Assembly: GCA_049293015.1 (NCBI GenBank)
Contig: JBATSB010000098.1
Span: 1 to 64,000, forward strand
Length of the DNA: 64,000 nucleotides
Origin: UBA2330 sp049293015
GTDB lineage: Bacteria > Bacteroidota > Ignavibacteria > Tepidaquicellales > Tepidaquicellaceae
Direction of reading: 5' to 3'
Made by a program: the position numbers and the translations under genes. This document shows, one piece after another, positions 18,111-26,950 of this stretch. Positions within the stretch are counted from its first letter, which is position 1, and every line of letters starts with the position of its first letter. The notes under the pieces were generated by a model. The model was given only the letters and a program-made list of their open reading frames with translations, was not told the origin of the DNA and searched no databases.

Positions 18111-18403
18111 AATTGAAATTCAATTAATATATAATGTATGTTTTTTCTATTAAAGTGTTTATAAGAATGGAAACCTAACATAAAAATGTAAATTTAAACA
18201 TTGTTAAAAAGTGTAATAAATCAAATTAAAAACATCGATATTATAACAAAAACACAGTTTTAATACTTTTTAGATAGGTCAGTCAAGATGTAATCTTTCA
18301 TAAATTCTCTTTGCATTCAATTATTTTTTCTCATATTTTGTATAGCAAAAATAAAAAATTAAATTTATCATTTCAACTAACATTTTTTAATCTTAAAAAA
18401 ATT

Positions 18404-19624
18404 ATGAAAACAACAAAACAAATTTTACTAGTGGTACTCCTTATTTTTTCTGTAACAGAAGTAATTGCTGACTGGACATTGACGTCTGGGGTAGGAACAC
18501 GGTATGGAAATACGCTTTTTACTAATGGTGAAACAATATTTGCAGGAACAGACTCGGGTGCTTATAGATCTACAAATAATGGTTTAAATTGGACATTAAT
18601 AAATAGCGGATTTCAAACTACGACACATAGAGTTTATGATTTTGCATATAACAATGGAAAACTATGGTGTGCTACGGATGGCAGCGGACCTTATTATTCA
18701 ACCAACAATGGCGATCTGTGGATTAGAGAACATTCTTACACAAGAGATGATTCATATTCGATTGAAACTAACGGTCATTATGTTTATGCCAATGATGCCG
18801 GATCTATGTACTATACAACAAATCTAGGACAAAACTGGACTTATTCCGGATCAACGAATGGTCTTGGAGGTCTAGTAATTAGTAACAATAATGTTTTTGC
18901 AGCTACGTTTGGCGGAGACATTTACAAATCCATTTTGGGAAGTACAAGTTGGATAAACATAAATGGTAATCTTGCAACCGACATTGATGTTTACGACTTA
19001 AGATTCAAGAACAATATACTTTACATTGCAACTAATCGAGGAGTTTGGAATTCAACAAATGAAGGTACAAATTGGTCTAATATAAATATATTTAATTTCT
19101 CCAGTCCTTTTACAACCATAGAAGTTTTAAATACACATATCATTGCTTCAACTTATAGCAAAGTTTATATAACCGCTGATAATGGATCTAACTGGGCTGA
19201 TATAACAGGAGCATTACCAGTCACCAGCAATAATCAAATACGTGAGATAGCTTATAACAGTAATTATGTTTTTGTGATTTTAGAAAACACAGGCTACGTG
19301 TATCGCCGTCCTCGATCTGAGATCATAATCGGTATTACTTCCATTTCATCTAATATCCCGGATAGCTATTCTTTATCACAAAACTATCCAAACCCGTTTA
19401 ATCCAACGACCAATATAAATTTCTCAGTACCAAAATCCGGATTTGTGAATATTAAAGTTTATGATATAAGCGGGAAGGAAATTTCAACGCTTGTAAATCA
19501 GCAATTGACAGCAGGAAGCTATAAAGTTGATTTTGACGGTAGTAATTTATCGAGCGGGATTTATTATTATACTTTGAAGAGTGGTAATTTTAGTGAGACT
19601 AAAAAGATGATTTTGACAAAGTAA
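18404..19624 (+). CDS. Secreted T9SS cargo, BNR/sortilin-like propeller with type A sorting domain
   Basis: I start the protein at ATG 18404, because MKTTKQILLVVLLIFSVTEV is a clean signal peptide; an in-frame ATG at 18311 would put 31 unlikely residues before it. The 406-residue product carries repeated units of the type GAYRSTNNGLNWTLINSG, GPYYSTNNGDLW, GVWNSTNEGTNW and KVYITADNGSNW, the Asp-box/BNR pattern of sortilin-like beta-propellers (about 20-315). The final 80 residues are a type A sorting domain: NYPNPFNPTTNINF, VNIKVYDISGKEI, SSGIYYYTLKSG, KKMILTK. It is a likely SprA-exported surface protein. It is divergent from 16605, with a 290-bp gap holding both promoters. Confidence 0.87.
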   Translation: MKTTKQILLVVLLIFSVTEVIADWTLTSGVGTRYGNTLFTNGETIFAGTDSGAYRSTNNGLNWTLINSGFQTTTHRVYDFAYNNGKLWCATDGSGPYYSTNNGDLWIREHSYTRDDSYSIETNGHYVYANDAGSMYYTTNLGQNWTYSGSTNGLGGLVISNNNVFAATFGGDIYKSILGSTSWININGNLATDIDVYDLRFKNNILYIATNRGVWNSTNEGTNWSNINIFNFSSPFTTIEVLNTHIIASTYSKVYITADNGSNWADITGALPVTSNNQIREIAYNSNYVFVILENTGYVYRRPRSEIIIGITSISSNIPDSYSLSQNYPNPFNPTTNINFSVPKSGFVNIKVYDISGKEISTLVNQQLTAGSYKVDFDGSNLSSGIYYYTLKSGNFSETKKMILTK

Positions 19625-19667
19625 AAACTTTTCATTTCCAAATATTAAAATTAAAATACAGCGAATA

Positions 19668-21767
19668 ATGAAATCAAAGTACTCTATCTTAAAAGTAATT
19701 GTACTGATACTCACAGTCGCACTAAAATCTTCCTTTGCACAGGACACAAGAAAGCTCTCAGCTCACGATGACAACATAAACAGCATTGCTTTCTCAAATG
19801 ACGCCCGGAATTTTGTCAGTGGCGGCTCAGATGGGAAAGTGATCGTCTGGAATGCGGAATCCGGTTCCAAAGTGAACACATTTAATATGGGCGGCATTGT
19901 AACTTGTGTTGCATATTCTCCAGACAACAAACTCATAGGAGTAAGTATTCTGGAAGGAAGCGCTGTACTGATCGATGCGGAAACCGGAGCTCTCGTTCAT
20001 AAATTTGAATTTGGTCCAAAGTTCACTTCCATCTCATTTTCAAATGATAATAATTACATAGCCGCAACTCATTTCAAATCAACTGCTCTAGTTAAAAATA
20101 ATCAATCCGGTCAGTCGGTTGATTATAAGAAATTTCAGTTTTATACGAATCTTTACTCAGCTAAGGATTACAGGCTTGTCAAAACTTTTACAATTTATGA
20201 AGAGGATGTACTGATGGGAGTATTTATGTTCGGCGGTGATGCTTTTAAAACATATAGAGCAAGTATGTTCAACTGTGCTTTCACGGTGGACAGCAAGTAT
20301 CTCGCCACTGCCAAGCCTGACGGTCACATAGCAATATACAGTTTTGACAGAAATGATTTTATCAGAGACTTTACAGGTCATGATAAAAAGGTAAACTGTG
20401 TTACTTTTTCTCCGGATAAAAACTATCTTGCAAGCGGCAGCAATGATGACAATTTAAAGATCTGGAATATCTCGACAGGGAAGAATATCAAAACCTTGAA
20501 AGGACATTCAAGCGCTGTTAACTCTCTGGCATTCTCTCCTGATAGTAAGTATATCGTCAGTGCAAGTGACGACGGTACAGCCAAGATCTGGAATATCTCT
20601 GACGGAAAGAAGATCAAAACATTCAAAGATCATAAAGATGAAGTTTATTCAGTTGGGTTCTCTCCCGATGGGAAATACATAGTCAGTGGCGGAGATGACG
20701 GAAAGATTGTGATAAACAATGTTCAAAGTTTGCTGCCTGAGCTTAAACTCTTTACAGCAAAATTTGAAGCGACGACCGGTATAAGTTCAAAACTGCTTGA
20801 AGAAAAAGAAGCTGAGTTGAAAAATGTTCAGAGTGAATATTTCAAACCGAAAGATGAATTTGAAACCACCGATGAATATAACAGGCGACTTGAAGAAGGA
20901 AGATTAAAGAATCAGGAAATAGAGAATAAATATGATCAGAAGCTTGAGGAGAAGATCTCGTCTAAAGAGCAGGAAGTAAACATTCTTTCAAATGAAAAGC
21001 AGATGAATGATGAAAACAAAATTGCAGGCTCAGTCCGTGACACCATTTTAAGAATTACAAAGATCGGAAAGTATAATGCTGATGCAAATACATTTGAAGT
21101 AACCATTAAAGGAAAAAAAGGAATAATAATAGTGCCACGTAAAGATGCACCTACTTTAAAAGATTATTATAAAAAAGCAGATGTGCGAAGCAAGAAGAAG
21201 CTTAGTAATAATCTGAATTATTACATTTACTATGATAAAGTCGTGGTTCATCCGGTGACTAAAAGTGAGTATGCGGTGGATGATGGAGAGATTGTTGGAA
21301 ATAAAAAAAATACTGAATCACCTGTTGATACAGACTCAGAAACAAAGGACGAAAATAGTAAAAATAGCGAGGGATCCGGGAATAATGTATCCATAATTTC
21401 AGAAGCCACCAATGGAGAATTCACAGCAATGGAAGGCAATTATGTAGTAAAAGGATGTGAATTTGAAACAGCAGGATATTCGTCAAAGATTACTGATATG
21501 AATAAAGACGGCAATCCTGAAGTGATAATTACTTTGCACAGTGGATGCATGGGTGGAAATACAGGAGATTATTCTTACATTTATATAAAAAATAAGAATG
21601 GTGTATGGGAAATGCAGGTAGAAGATATTGGAACTCCTATTGAATTAGAATCATCAGTCCAAAACTGGCCTGAGATTTATTTCAGTAAAGCGGGGCATGA
21701 TTATAATCTCTATAAATGGAATGGTGAGAAATATGTGTTTGACAGAATGCATAGTCCGTATAACTAA
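19668..21767 (+). CDS. Exported WD40-repeat protein with C-terminal FG-GAP-like domain
   Basis: A 699-residue protein with a signal peptide (MKSKYSILKVIVLILTVALK...SSFAQ). It then has a WD40 propeller (about 28-350) with clear units such as FTGHDKKVNCVTFSPD, LKGHSSAVNSLAFSPD and FKDHKDEVYSVGFSPD. A charged coiled-coil region (about 370-470) and a Ser/Asp-rich linker follow. The C-terminal 120 residues open with ISEATNGEFTAMEGNY and include ITDMNKDGNPEVIITLHSGC, an FG-GAP/VCBS-like calcium-site pattern, ending in LYKWNGEKYVFDRM. The same domain occurs alone in the frameshifted gene at 22573. There is no T9SS sorting tail. It lies 43 bp after the T9SS cargo gene, possibly in one transcript. Role unknown, probably periplasmic. 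Confidence 0.82.
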   Translation: MKSKYSILKVIVLILTVALKSSFAQDTRKLSAHDDNINSIAFSNDARNFVSGGSDGKVIVWNAESGSKVNTFNMGGIVTCVAYSPDNKLIGVSILEGSAVLIDAETGALVHKFEFGPKFTSISFSNDNNYIAATHFKSTALVKNNQSGQSVDYKKFQFYTNLYSAKDYRLVKTFTIYEEDVLMGVFMFGGDAFKTYRASMFNCAFTVDSKYLATAKPDGHIAIYSFDRNDFIRDFTGHDKKVNCVTFSPDKNYLASGSNDDNLKIWNISTGKNIKTLKGHSSAVNSLAFSPDSKYIVSASDDGTAKIWNISDGKKIKTFKDHKDEVYSVGFSPDGKYIVSGGDDGKIVINNVQSLLPELKLFTAKFEATTGISSKLLEEKEAELKNVQSEYFKPKDEFETTDEYNRRLEEGRLKNQEIENKYDQKLEEKISSKEQEVNILSNEKQMNDENKIAGSVRDTILRITKIGKYNADANTFEVTIKGKKGIIIVPRKDAPTLKDYYKKADVRSKKKLSNNLNYYIYYDKVVVHPVTKSEYAVDDGEIVGNKKNTESPVDTDSETKDENSKNSEGSGNNVSIISEATNGEFTAMEGNYVVKGCEFETAGYSSKITDMNKDGNPEVIITLHSGCMGGNTGDYSYIYIKNKNGVWEMQVEDIGTPIELESSVQNWPEIYFSKAGHDYNLYKWNGEKYVFDRMHSPYN

Positions 21768-21825
21768 AAAATCATTTCACATTATAAAAATAATTAAAAA
21801 TAAAAAATGAAGGAGAAAATTTAAA

Positions 21826-22482
21826 ATGAAAAAAAACAACTTACGAAATTTTGCAATATTGTTTCTGCTTTTCATTATTCAGGTGAATTTAAATGCAAAT
21901 GATAAGACAAGTCAAAAGCAAGAAAATACCGGTGATCATCATAATGTTAACAAGAATAAAATAGAACTATATGATTTAGTCCAGGAATTTTTGCCTAATG
22001 AAGATCAAACTGATGATTTAACTGGTTGGGAAAAATTGGATGATATTAAAAGTGTTCACTGGGGTGACAAATATTATAATGACTATAATGGAAGTTATAC
22101 TCAAAAGGGTAATACGGTTGTTACGATAAATGGAAAGTCTTTTAAAAACGCAGGCGGTAGGAATAATATTAATGAATGGGTTATAAACATTGAAGGAAAA
22201 GATAAGGGCTGGTCAAATTTTTCAATACTCTTTGTTTACAATTTTTCGACCAACTTTGAATATGAAGAATATTACTACTATCAAATACAAAATTTATTTC
22301 CTGGTAAAAGTTTTGAATCACAATTATTATACAATGAAAATGAGTGGATGTATATCTATGAGTTAAAATTTCCTGATAAAAAAAAGTGTTGGTTAAAAAT
22401 ATGGACTAGAGGCAATAAGATACCTGAATTTATGTTGGATTTTTACCTAAATGAAAATGATGTTAATTCAAGCCAATATTAG
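21826..22482 (+). CDS. Uncharacterised secreted protein, 218 residues
   Basis: The protein begins with a signal peptide (MKKNNLRNFAILFLLFIIQV...NLNAN). The mature part is rich in Tyr, Asn and Trp (DKYYNDYNGSYTQKGNTVV, NEWVINIEGKDKGWSNFSIL) and looks beta-rich. I do not recognise a family. The start is supported by a strong AAGGAG with suitable spacing, uncommon in this window. It sits between the WD40 protein gene and the frameshifted paralogue of that protein's C-terminal domain, so the three may form one unit of envelope proteins. Confidence 0.7.
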   Translation: MKKNNLRNFAILFLLFIIQVNLNANDKTSQKQENTGDHHNVNKNKIELYDLVQEFLPNEDQTDDLTGWEKLDDIKSVHWGDKYYNDYNGSYTQKGNTVVTINGKSFKNAGGRNNINEWVINIEGKDKGWSNFSILFVYNFSTNFEYEEYYYYQIQNLFPGKSFESQLLYNENEWMYIYELKFPDKKKCWLKIWTRGNKIPEFMLDFYLNENDVNSSQY

Positions 22483-22572
22483 AATTAAGCAATAGTCAAT
22501 CTCAAGTTTACAAGAATACATTTTTACTTTAAATAAATAAGTACTACTTCTAACAACTTAAATTTTTTATAA

Positions 22573-23018
22573 ATGAAAATCCTTTCATTGATATTTATTT
22601 TCTCGTTTGCATTCACAAATTTACTTCTACCCAAACTAAAGTTGATTCAGCACAAATTATATCTGAAGCAACAAATGGAGAATTTACAAACACTTCAGGA
22701 CTATACTATTTGGATTGCGGTGGAGAATACATTGCAGAACTTATTGAGCTTAATAAAGATGATCAACCTGAAGTTCTTGTCAACCTCGGACAGAGCTGTA
22801 TGAGTGGCATTGCAGGGAACTTTATTGAATTATATATCAAAGACATTTCCGGAAAGTGGAATGCTCAATTTGGTTTTGACGGTTTTCCTAACATACTCGA
22901 AACTACAAACCTTGGATTTCCTGATATTGAGATCGCAGGTCCAGGATTTTGCTTTCCCGTTTGGAGATGGAATGGAGAAAAGTATGATCTCTTTAAGAAA
23001 TGTCCGGATAAATTTTAA
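22573..23018 (+). pseudogene. Frameshifted secreted FG-GAP-like protein, paralogue of the WD40 protein's C-terminal domain
   Basis: The reading frame starting at 22573 encodes a signal peptide (MKILSLIFIFSFAFTN) but then loses sense. A second frame from about 22623 reads TSTQTKVDSAQIISEATNGE, then YYLDCGGEYIAELIELNKDD, then VWRWNGEKYDLFKKCPD. That frame matches the C-terminal domain of the 699-residue protein (ISEATNGEF, KDGNPEV, WNGEKY). Joining the two needs a single-base change near 22610-22625, equal to one missing base. It may be a real inactivating mutation or an assembly error. If repaired, the product would be a secreted protein of about 148 residues. Confidence 0.72.
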
Positions 23019-23051
23019 AAAATTCTTTTACCAACTATTTTTTATTTGAAG

Positions 23052-24122
23052 ATGAAAAACATTTTATGCCTCTTTCTGATTACAGTTCTTTTTTCATGTA
23101 ATAATATAGATGAAACAAATAAGGAGTATACTAAAGAAATAAATGATACTAAGAAAGCAAATATGATCAGAGTTGATACCGTTAAATTTGAAGATATCAA
23201 AGATGTTGAAAATGAATTTTATTTTGAAGGAGTTTATCCTAAAATAGCCGGTCTGGAAAATAAAAAGTTTGAAGATGAGTTGAATAATGTTTTCCTTAAG
23301 AATGTTAATGAAAACAAAAAAAATCCGGAAGGTCTTGACCTTGGTATTGGTTTTGAAATATTTACACTTAACGATACATTGATCTCGGTAGTACAAAAAG
23401 TATGGGGAAGATTTTCCGGGAGCGGGACTTCTTGCGGGATGCTGGGACATGCATACACAATTAATGCAGATCTAAAAAATGATAAAATTTTAACAAATGC
23501 TGATCTGAATATTAATGAGTTTCCAATTAATGAGTACAATAAAGTAATTCTGTATTATTATAAATATCTAAGCACTTACCCCTTTGATCCTGATAATGAT
23601 TTCGCCGATAATAATATTCCGACAGTTCAAAACCCGGACGAGCTGAGCAAAATTTGTTTTGCGATTAGAAATGATTCCTTAATTGTTGTTGAATTTGCAA
23701 TGCCATCTGCCTGCGTCTCAAAAGGTGTTTATCAAATACCTTTAAAATCAATTCACAGTAACAATATTAATTTACCCGATGTAAAAGTCATGTATTCCGA
23801 AATGGCATCAAACCTTGTCAAAACATGGATTGAAGCTCTTGGCAAAAGAGAATTTGAGAGGGCTTATGAACTTATGTCAGGCAGAACCAGCTATGAGTTG
23901 TTTGCGTCAACTAACCGCTACGGAGGAATCACGAAAACTAAAGTGCATAGTGTCGAGACTGTCAGTTCTTCGGGATGTAACTATGTAGTCGTTGCAAGCT
24001 ATGATTCATACGATCCATCAAACCGAGACGGCAAGTTTACTGAAAGATTCAATGTGAGTAATTGTTACAATATCTGGCAAATTACTGGCATCAAAAATAT
24101 ATCTACAGAATATTATCGTTAA
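23052..24122 (+). CDS. Lipoprotein with DUF3298-like domain
   Basis: I start at ATG 23052; an upstream in-frame TTG at 23046 adds only two residues. The 356-residue product has a lipoprotein signal ending LFSC (Cys16). The region about 40-230 resembles the DUF4163/DUF3298 pair found in RsiV-like proteins: FEGVYPKIAGLENKKFEDEL, a SGSGTSCGMLGHAYTI stretch and a C-terminal VVEFAMPSACVSKGVYQIPL. The last 110 residues (VKTWIEALGKREFERAYELM...) form a separate NTF2/DUF4864-like fold (tentative). RsiV binds lysozyme in Bacillus, but no sigma factor is nearby here, so that role is not implied. Probably anchored to the outer or inner membrane facing the periplasm. Confidence 0.7.
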   Translation: MKNILCLFLITVLFSCNNIDETNKEYTKEINDTKKANMIRVDTVKFEDIKDVENEFYFEGVYPKIAGLENKKFEDELNNVFLKNVNENKKNPEGLDLGIGFEIFTLNDTLISVVQKVWGRFSGSGTSCGMLGHAYTINADLKNDKILTNADLNINEFPINEYNKVILYYYKYLSTYPFDPDNDFADNNIPTVQNPDELSKICFAIRNDSLIVVEFAMPSACVSKGVYQIPLKSIHSNNINLPDVKVMYSEMASNLVKTWIEALGKREFERAYELMSGRTSYELFASTNRYGGITKTKVHSVETVSSSGCNYVVVASYDSYDPSNRDGKFTERFNVSNCYNIWQITGIKNISTEYYR

Positions 24123-24144
24123 TTCAAATTAAACATTTATAAAA

Positions 24145-24907
24145 ATGAAAAAATGCATTTTACTTTTTCTCGCCGTCGTTCGGTGTTCCAAAAGTTTGCA
24201 CCCGAACCGTTTTAGATTATAAATGATTGGATGCAAACTTTTGGGCACCAACGACAAGTCTCGGTTAGCAATGGCGGGCAATTGGTATGGTAAATTGCGT
24301 GAAGGTTAATGGTTGTAATATTTTATAGAAGCGCTCCGCGATTATGGGAATTCAGAATGACGGGTCATTGTGGGCTTGCGGTAAAAATACTTCCAGGCAG
24401 TTTGGAAACGAAACAAAAATTTCAAGCAGTGAACCGGTCAGAGTTGGTTCCGATAATGACTGGGCTATGATTTCAACAGAGGGAATTACCGGTAGTTTTG
24501 CAATTAAGAAAGACGGAATACTTTGGGGATGGGGAACAAGAACTTTAAGAGAGCTTGGAATTAATGAACCTCGCATTTCAAGGGATACAATCATAAAACC
24601 ACTGCAGATCGGAACTTATTCAGACTGGTCAGATATATCCGCTGGAGATTTTCACAGACTCGCTATTAAAAAAGACGGAACATTATGGATCTGGGGAAAG
24701 AGTTTAGGTCCGGGAGAAGATAAAAGGATCCCGACACCAACACAAATCGGAGCGGAGAATGACTGGGTTAAAATAGATGCAGGATTATATATGTCAGTCG
24801 CAATTTAAAAAGACGGAACAGCGTGGCTATGGGGAGAAAATAAAAATAATCAATTGGGACTGAATACTGATCTTGAAATTGTCACTCAGCCGATGAAGCT
24901 TGAATGA
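24145..24907 (+). pseudogene. Broken RCC1-repeat secreted protein gene
   Basis: An ATG at 24145 opens a signal-peptide-like sequence (MKKCILLFLAVV) that runs directly into an inverted-repeat element (24178-24255) and stops. RCC1-type units resume at 24344: GIQNDGSLWACGKNTSRQFG, AIKKDGILWGWGTRTLRELG, AIKKDGTLWIWGKSLGPGED. At 24806 the next unit reads VAI-stop-KDGTAWLWGENKNNQLG, where a single A-to-T change would turn the expected Lys codon into TAA. It ends at TGA 24905-24907. The gene therefore has at least two lesions, an insertion and a nonsense mutation, and is very probably dead. RCC1-like propellers in this phylum are usually secreted. Confidence 0.78.
24178..24255. repeat. Short inverted-repeat element (M family), copy a, reverse orientation
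   Basis: The arms GGTGTTCCAAAAGTTTGCA and TGCAAACTTTTGGGCACC are near-perfect reverse complements around a 31-bp centre. It interrupts the signal-peptide coding start of the RCC1 remnant. Compared with copies b-e its arms are in reverse order and lack one A. Confidence 0.75.
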
Positions 24908-25035
24908 GATAATGAATAAAAGTTCATGAAAAGAATTACACAAGTCATCTGAACTTTTCGAATAAACATTTTCGCCTTTGTAAATGCTCCAAAAGGTATA
25001 AATGCTGATCATGAATTTACAACATCACTCAATTT

Positions 25036-25056
25036 AACTTTTTGGCCACCAACAAC
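25036..25056. repeat. M-family half element (single arm)
   Basis: AACTTTTTGGCCACCAACAAC is the reverse complement of the left arm of copies b and c. It faces copy b across 145 bp of the duplicated segment. The rest of 24908-25436 outside the repeats holds no gene I can support; a 69-codon frame there overlaps copy b and looks accidental. Confidence 0.7.
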
Positions 25057-25058
25057 AA

Positions 25059-25287
25059 ACTGCACTCTAATATATTTACAAGACCTATCTAATTTCAACT
25101 TGATTTAACTAAAGAGCTATCCGCAAGATTTTATAATGAAGGAGTTGAAATGTTTTGTTTTCTGGAGGATTAAATGTCCGTCTAACGTTCTATTATTCTC
25201 AGGTTGTTGGTGGCTAAAAAGTTTGCAGTGGTATTACATTCAAAGTGAGATTTTAAATCCGCAAATTTTTTGGAACACCATCAACAG
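25059..25287. repeat. 229-bp duplicated segment, copy 1 (includes M copy b at 25202-25287)
   Basis: From ACTGCACTCTAAT onward this segment matches 26437-26659 with scattered differences: GACCTA-CTAATTTCAACTTG, GAGCTATCCGCAAGATTTTA, ATGTCCGTCTA. It then ends in an M element with arms GTTGTTGGTGGCTAAAAAG and TTTTTTGGAACACCATCAAC around GTGGTATTACATTCAAAGTG. Neither copy keeps an open frame throughout, so it looks like decayed mobile DNA. Confidence 0.78.
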
Positions 25288-25436
25288 CGAAAATATTAGT
25301 TATTTTTTATCACACAATTATTCTTCAGAAGATTTCCAGTTTTAAAAGATCGAATTGGAAATAAAATAAAGATACAGATTGACTCTGACTATTGATTAAT
25401 CCTATTTTCAGGATAACTAATCAAACTTATCTCAAA

Positions 25437-26135
25437 TTAATCTTTCCGAGCCGGCAGAAAATCCCCGGGCTGAATATCCCTGTAAAACCATTTCGCATCC
25501 GGAGGATCTTCATTAATTACTTCATACTGAAAATAATTTTCTTTGATGCTGACAGTTCTGTAAGTAATTGTGTTCCAGCCTTTAGTAAGATTTATATTTA
25601 CATTATATATAATAGTGTCCGGAGGACCTATGATACTGAATATCAAAACAATACTTCCGGAGATATTAACTCTCCGGTCGCAATAGGCTAACCTGACCTC
25701 ATAACCGCCGACATAATAATATGGATTTGATATTAACCGGCTTCTCATCAAAGATCCGGAAATTATTCCGAATTCTCTGTGATAAAAATTCAGTCTCAGA
25801 AAATCTGTACCTTTTGCATTAGGATCGCTAACCGTCAAAGGTCCGCCGTAACCATTTGCAACTTCCTGCATCGGAAGCAGCACTGAATCGGGAGGTGTCG
25901 GTAAAGATAAATTTAAAATGCTGTCAGAACCAATTGTATCAATTCCAATGACCAGACTACCTGAAGAAGAAGACAGTCTTGCCTCTAAGACATTCTCCTC
26001 AGGATTATATCCGTGAAGAATTCCATTTATCGAAGTTAAAGTATTTGCATTTCCGCTGCTGTCAGCGGGATTATTATCACAGGAACCGGCAGTTAAAAAA
26101 AGTGTTAGCAGAATTGTTTTGAGATAAATCTTCAT
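25437..26135 (-). CDS. Uncharacterised lipoprotein, 232 residues
   Basis: The N-terminus MKIYLKTILLTLFLTAGSC is a lipoprotein signal with Cys19 as the lipidation site, followed by a short Asn/Ser linker. The mature part is beta-rich (NGILHGYNPEENVLEARLSS, ISGSIVLIFSIIGPP) and ends in polar residues. I do not recognise a family. It stands alone on the minus strand between two copies of the 223-229-bp duplicated segment, so it may have been trapped or moved with them. An opposite-strand frame at 25392-25691 is a shadow of this gene. Confidence 0.72.
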   Translation of the reverse strand: MKIYLKTILLTLFLTAGSCDNNPADSSGNANTLTSINGILHGYNPEENVLEARLSSSSGSLVIGIDTIGSDSILNLSLPTPPDSVLLPMQEVANGYGGPLTVSDPNAKGTDFLRLNFYHREFGIISGSLMRSRLISNPYYYVGGYEVRLAYCDRRVNISGSIVLIFSIIGPPDTIIYNVNINLTKGWNTITYRTVSIKENYFQYEVINEDPPDAKWFYRDIQPGDFLPARKD

Positions 26136-26365
26136 AAGTTATAATTGTGTTCTTTATATTTTTACTTTCGTGTGATTTGAATAAATATAGTATGAATCAT
26201 TAGGAATTCCAATATCTTTGTCAAACGTGCAAAAAATACTTTATAATTTGAGCAGTCGGTAAATTAATAAAAGGGCTCTCTTTCAATTTGAGTTAGTACG
26301 AATTATTTTCGTAGTAATACGAAATCTTTTGTAGTATTTGAACTTCTTAACCAAAAGGAACTCTT

Positions 26366-26461
26366 ATGAAACAATTTAATAAAAATGAAATTTATAATCA
26401 CTACATTGCTTTAGATTGGTCAAAAGAAAATTTCACACTGCACTCTAATCTATTTACATGA
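26366..26461 (+). pseudogene. IS110-family transposase N-terminal remnant
   Basis: The 31-codon frame reads MKQFNKNEIYNHYIALDWSK, ENFTLHSNLFT and then TGA. Y-(I/A)-A-(L/I)-D-W-x-K-(D/E)-x is the start of the DEDD domain of IS110-type transposases, with Asp18 the first catalytic residue. At about 26437 the sequence switches to the segment shared with 25059, so the transposase is truncated by recombination or by a nested insertion. It is preceded by AAAAGGAACTCTT, a plausible ribosome site. The 230 bp upstream contain small hairpins such as TTCGTA-GTAA-TACGAA. No intact copy is in the window. Confidence 0.6.
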
Positions 26462-26659
26462 CCTAACTAATTTCAACTTGGATTTACTTATGAGCTATCC
26501 GCAAGATTTTACAATGAAGGTATTGATGAGTTTGGTTTCATAGAGCAATACATGTCCGTCTATAGTTCTATTGAGTTCAGGTTGTTGGTGGCCAAAAAGT
26601 TTGCAGTGGTATTATATTCAAAATGATCATTTAAATTCTCAAACTTTTTGGAACACCAA
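26437..26659. repeat. 223-bp duplicated segment, copy 2 (includes M copy c at 26581-26659)
   Basis: Second copy of the segment at 25059-25287. Its left edge is fused to the IS110 remnant. Its right part is M copy c, with arms GTTGTTGGTGGCCAAAAAGT and AAACTTTTTGGAACACCA. It lies immediately downstream of hicB. Confidence 0.78.
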
Positions 26660-26725
26660 GAATTGCGTATTTGCTGTTATAACTCAAAATTAATATTTGA
26701 ATTATTAACAATGTTGTTAAATCTT

Positions 26726-26950
26726 TTAGGCAACTTTTACAACAACTTCCATAATTTCAGAATTAGGGTTAGGTATTTTGTAACCATTTAGTTTCATTCC
26801 TTCAAGATGAAATTCGATCCCATCTTTTATTAATTCTTTAACTTCCTGTTTTGTTTTTGCAACAGCTACACACCCCGGCAAATCCGGAACATATGCTCCG
26901 AAGCCTGTTTTACTTTTTTCTATAACAATTGTATATTTGAGATTTTTCAT
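26726..26950 (-). CDS. hicB: HicB-family antitoxin
   Basis: A 74-residue HicB-type antitoxin. The partial RNase H-like fold is recognisable by YTIVIEKSKTGFGAYVPDLPG followed by CVAVAKTKQEVKELIKDGIE and FHLEGMKLNG. It neutralises the HicA RNase and normally represses its own operon; no extra DNA-binding domain follows here, so repression may need HicA or be weak (inference). Its ATG overlaps the hicA stop by four bases (ATGA), giving translational coupling. M repeats lie on both sides of the pair in the same orientation, suggesting the cassette was acquired or can be lost by recombination. Confidence 0.9.
   Translation of the reverse strand: MKNLKYTIVIEKSKTGFGAYVPDLPGCVAVAKTKQEVKELIKDGIEFHLEGMKLNGYKIPNPNSEIMEVVVKVA

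Noticed and set aside
22573..23018. Programmed ribosomal frameshift
   Set aside because: No slippery heptamer or downstream structure is evident at the junction; a one-base loss is simpler.
25136..25345. 69-codon plus-strand frame
   Set aside because: It runs across the decayed duplicated segment and M copy b, and copy 2 of the same segment does not keep the frame.
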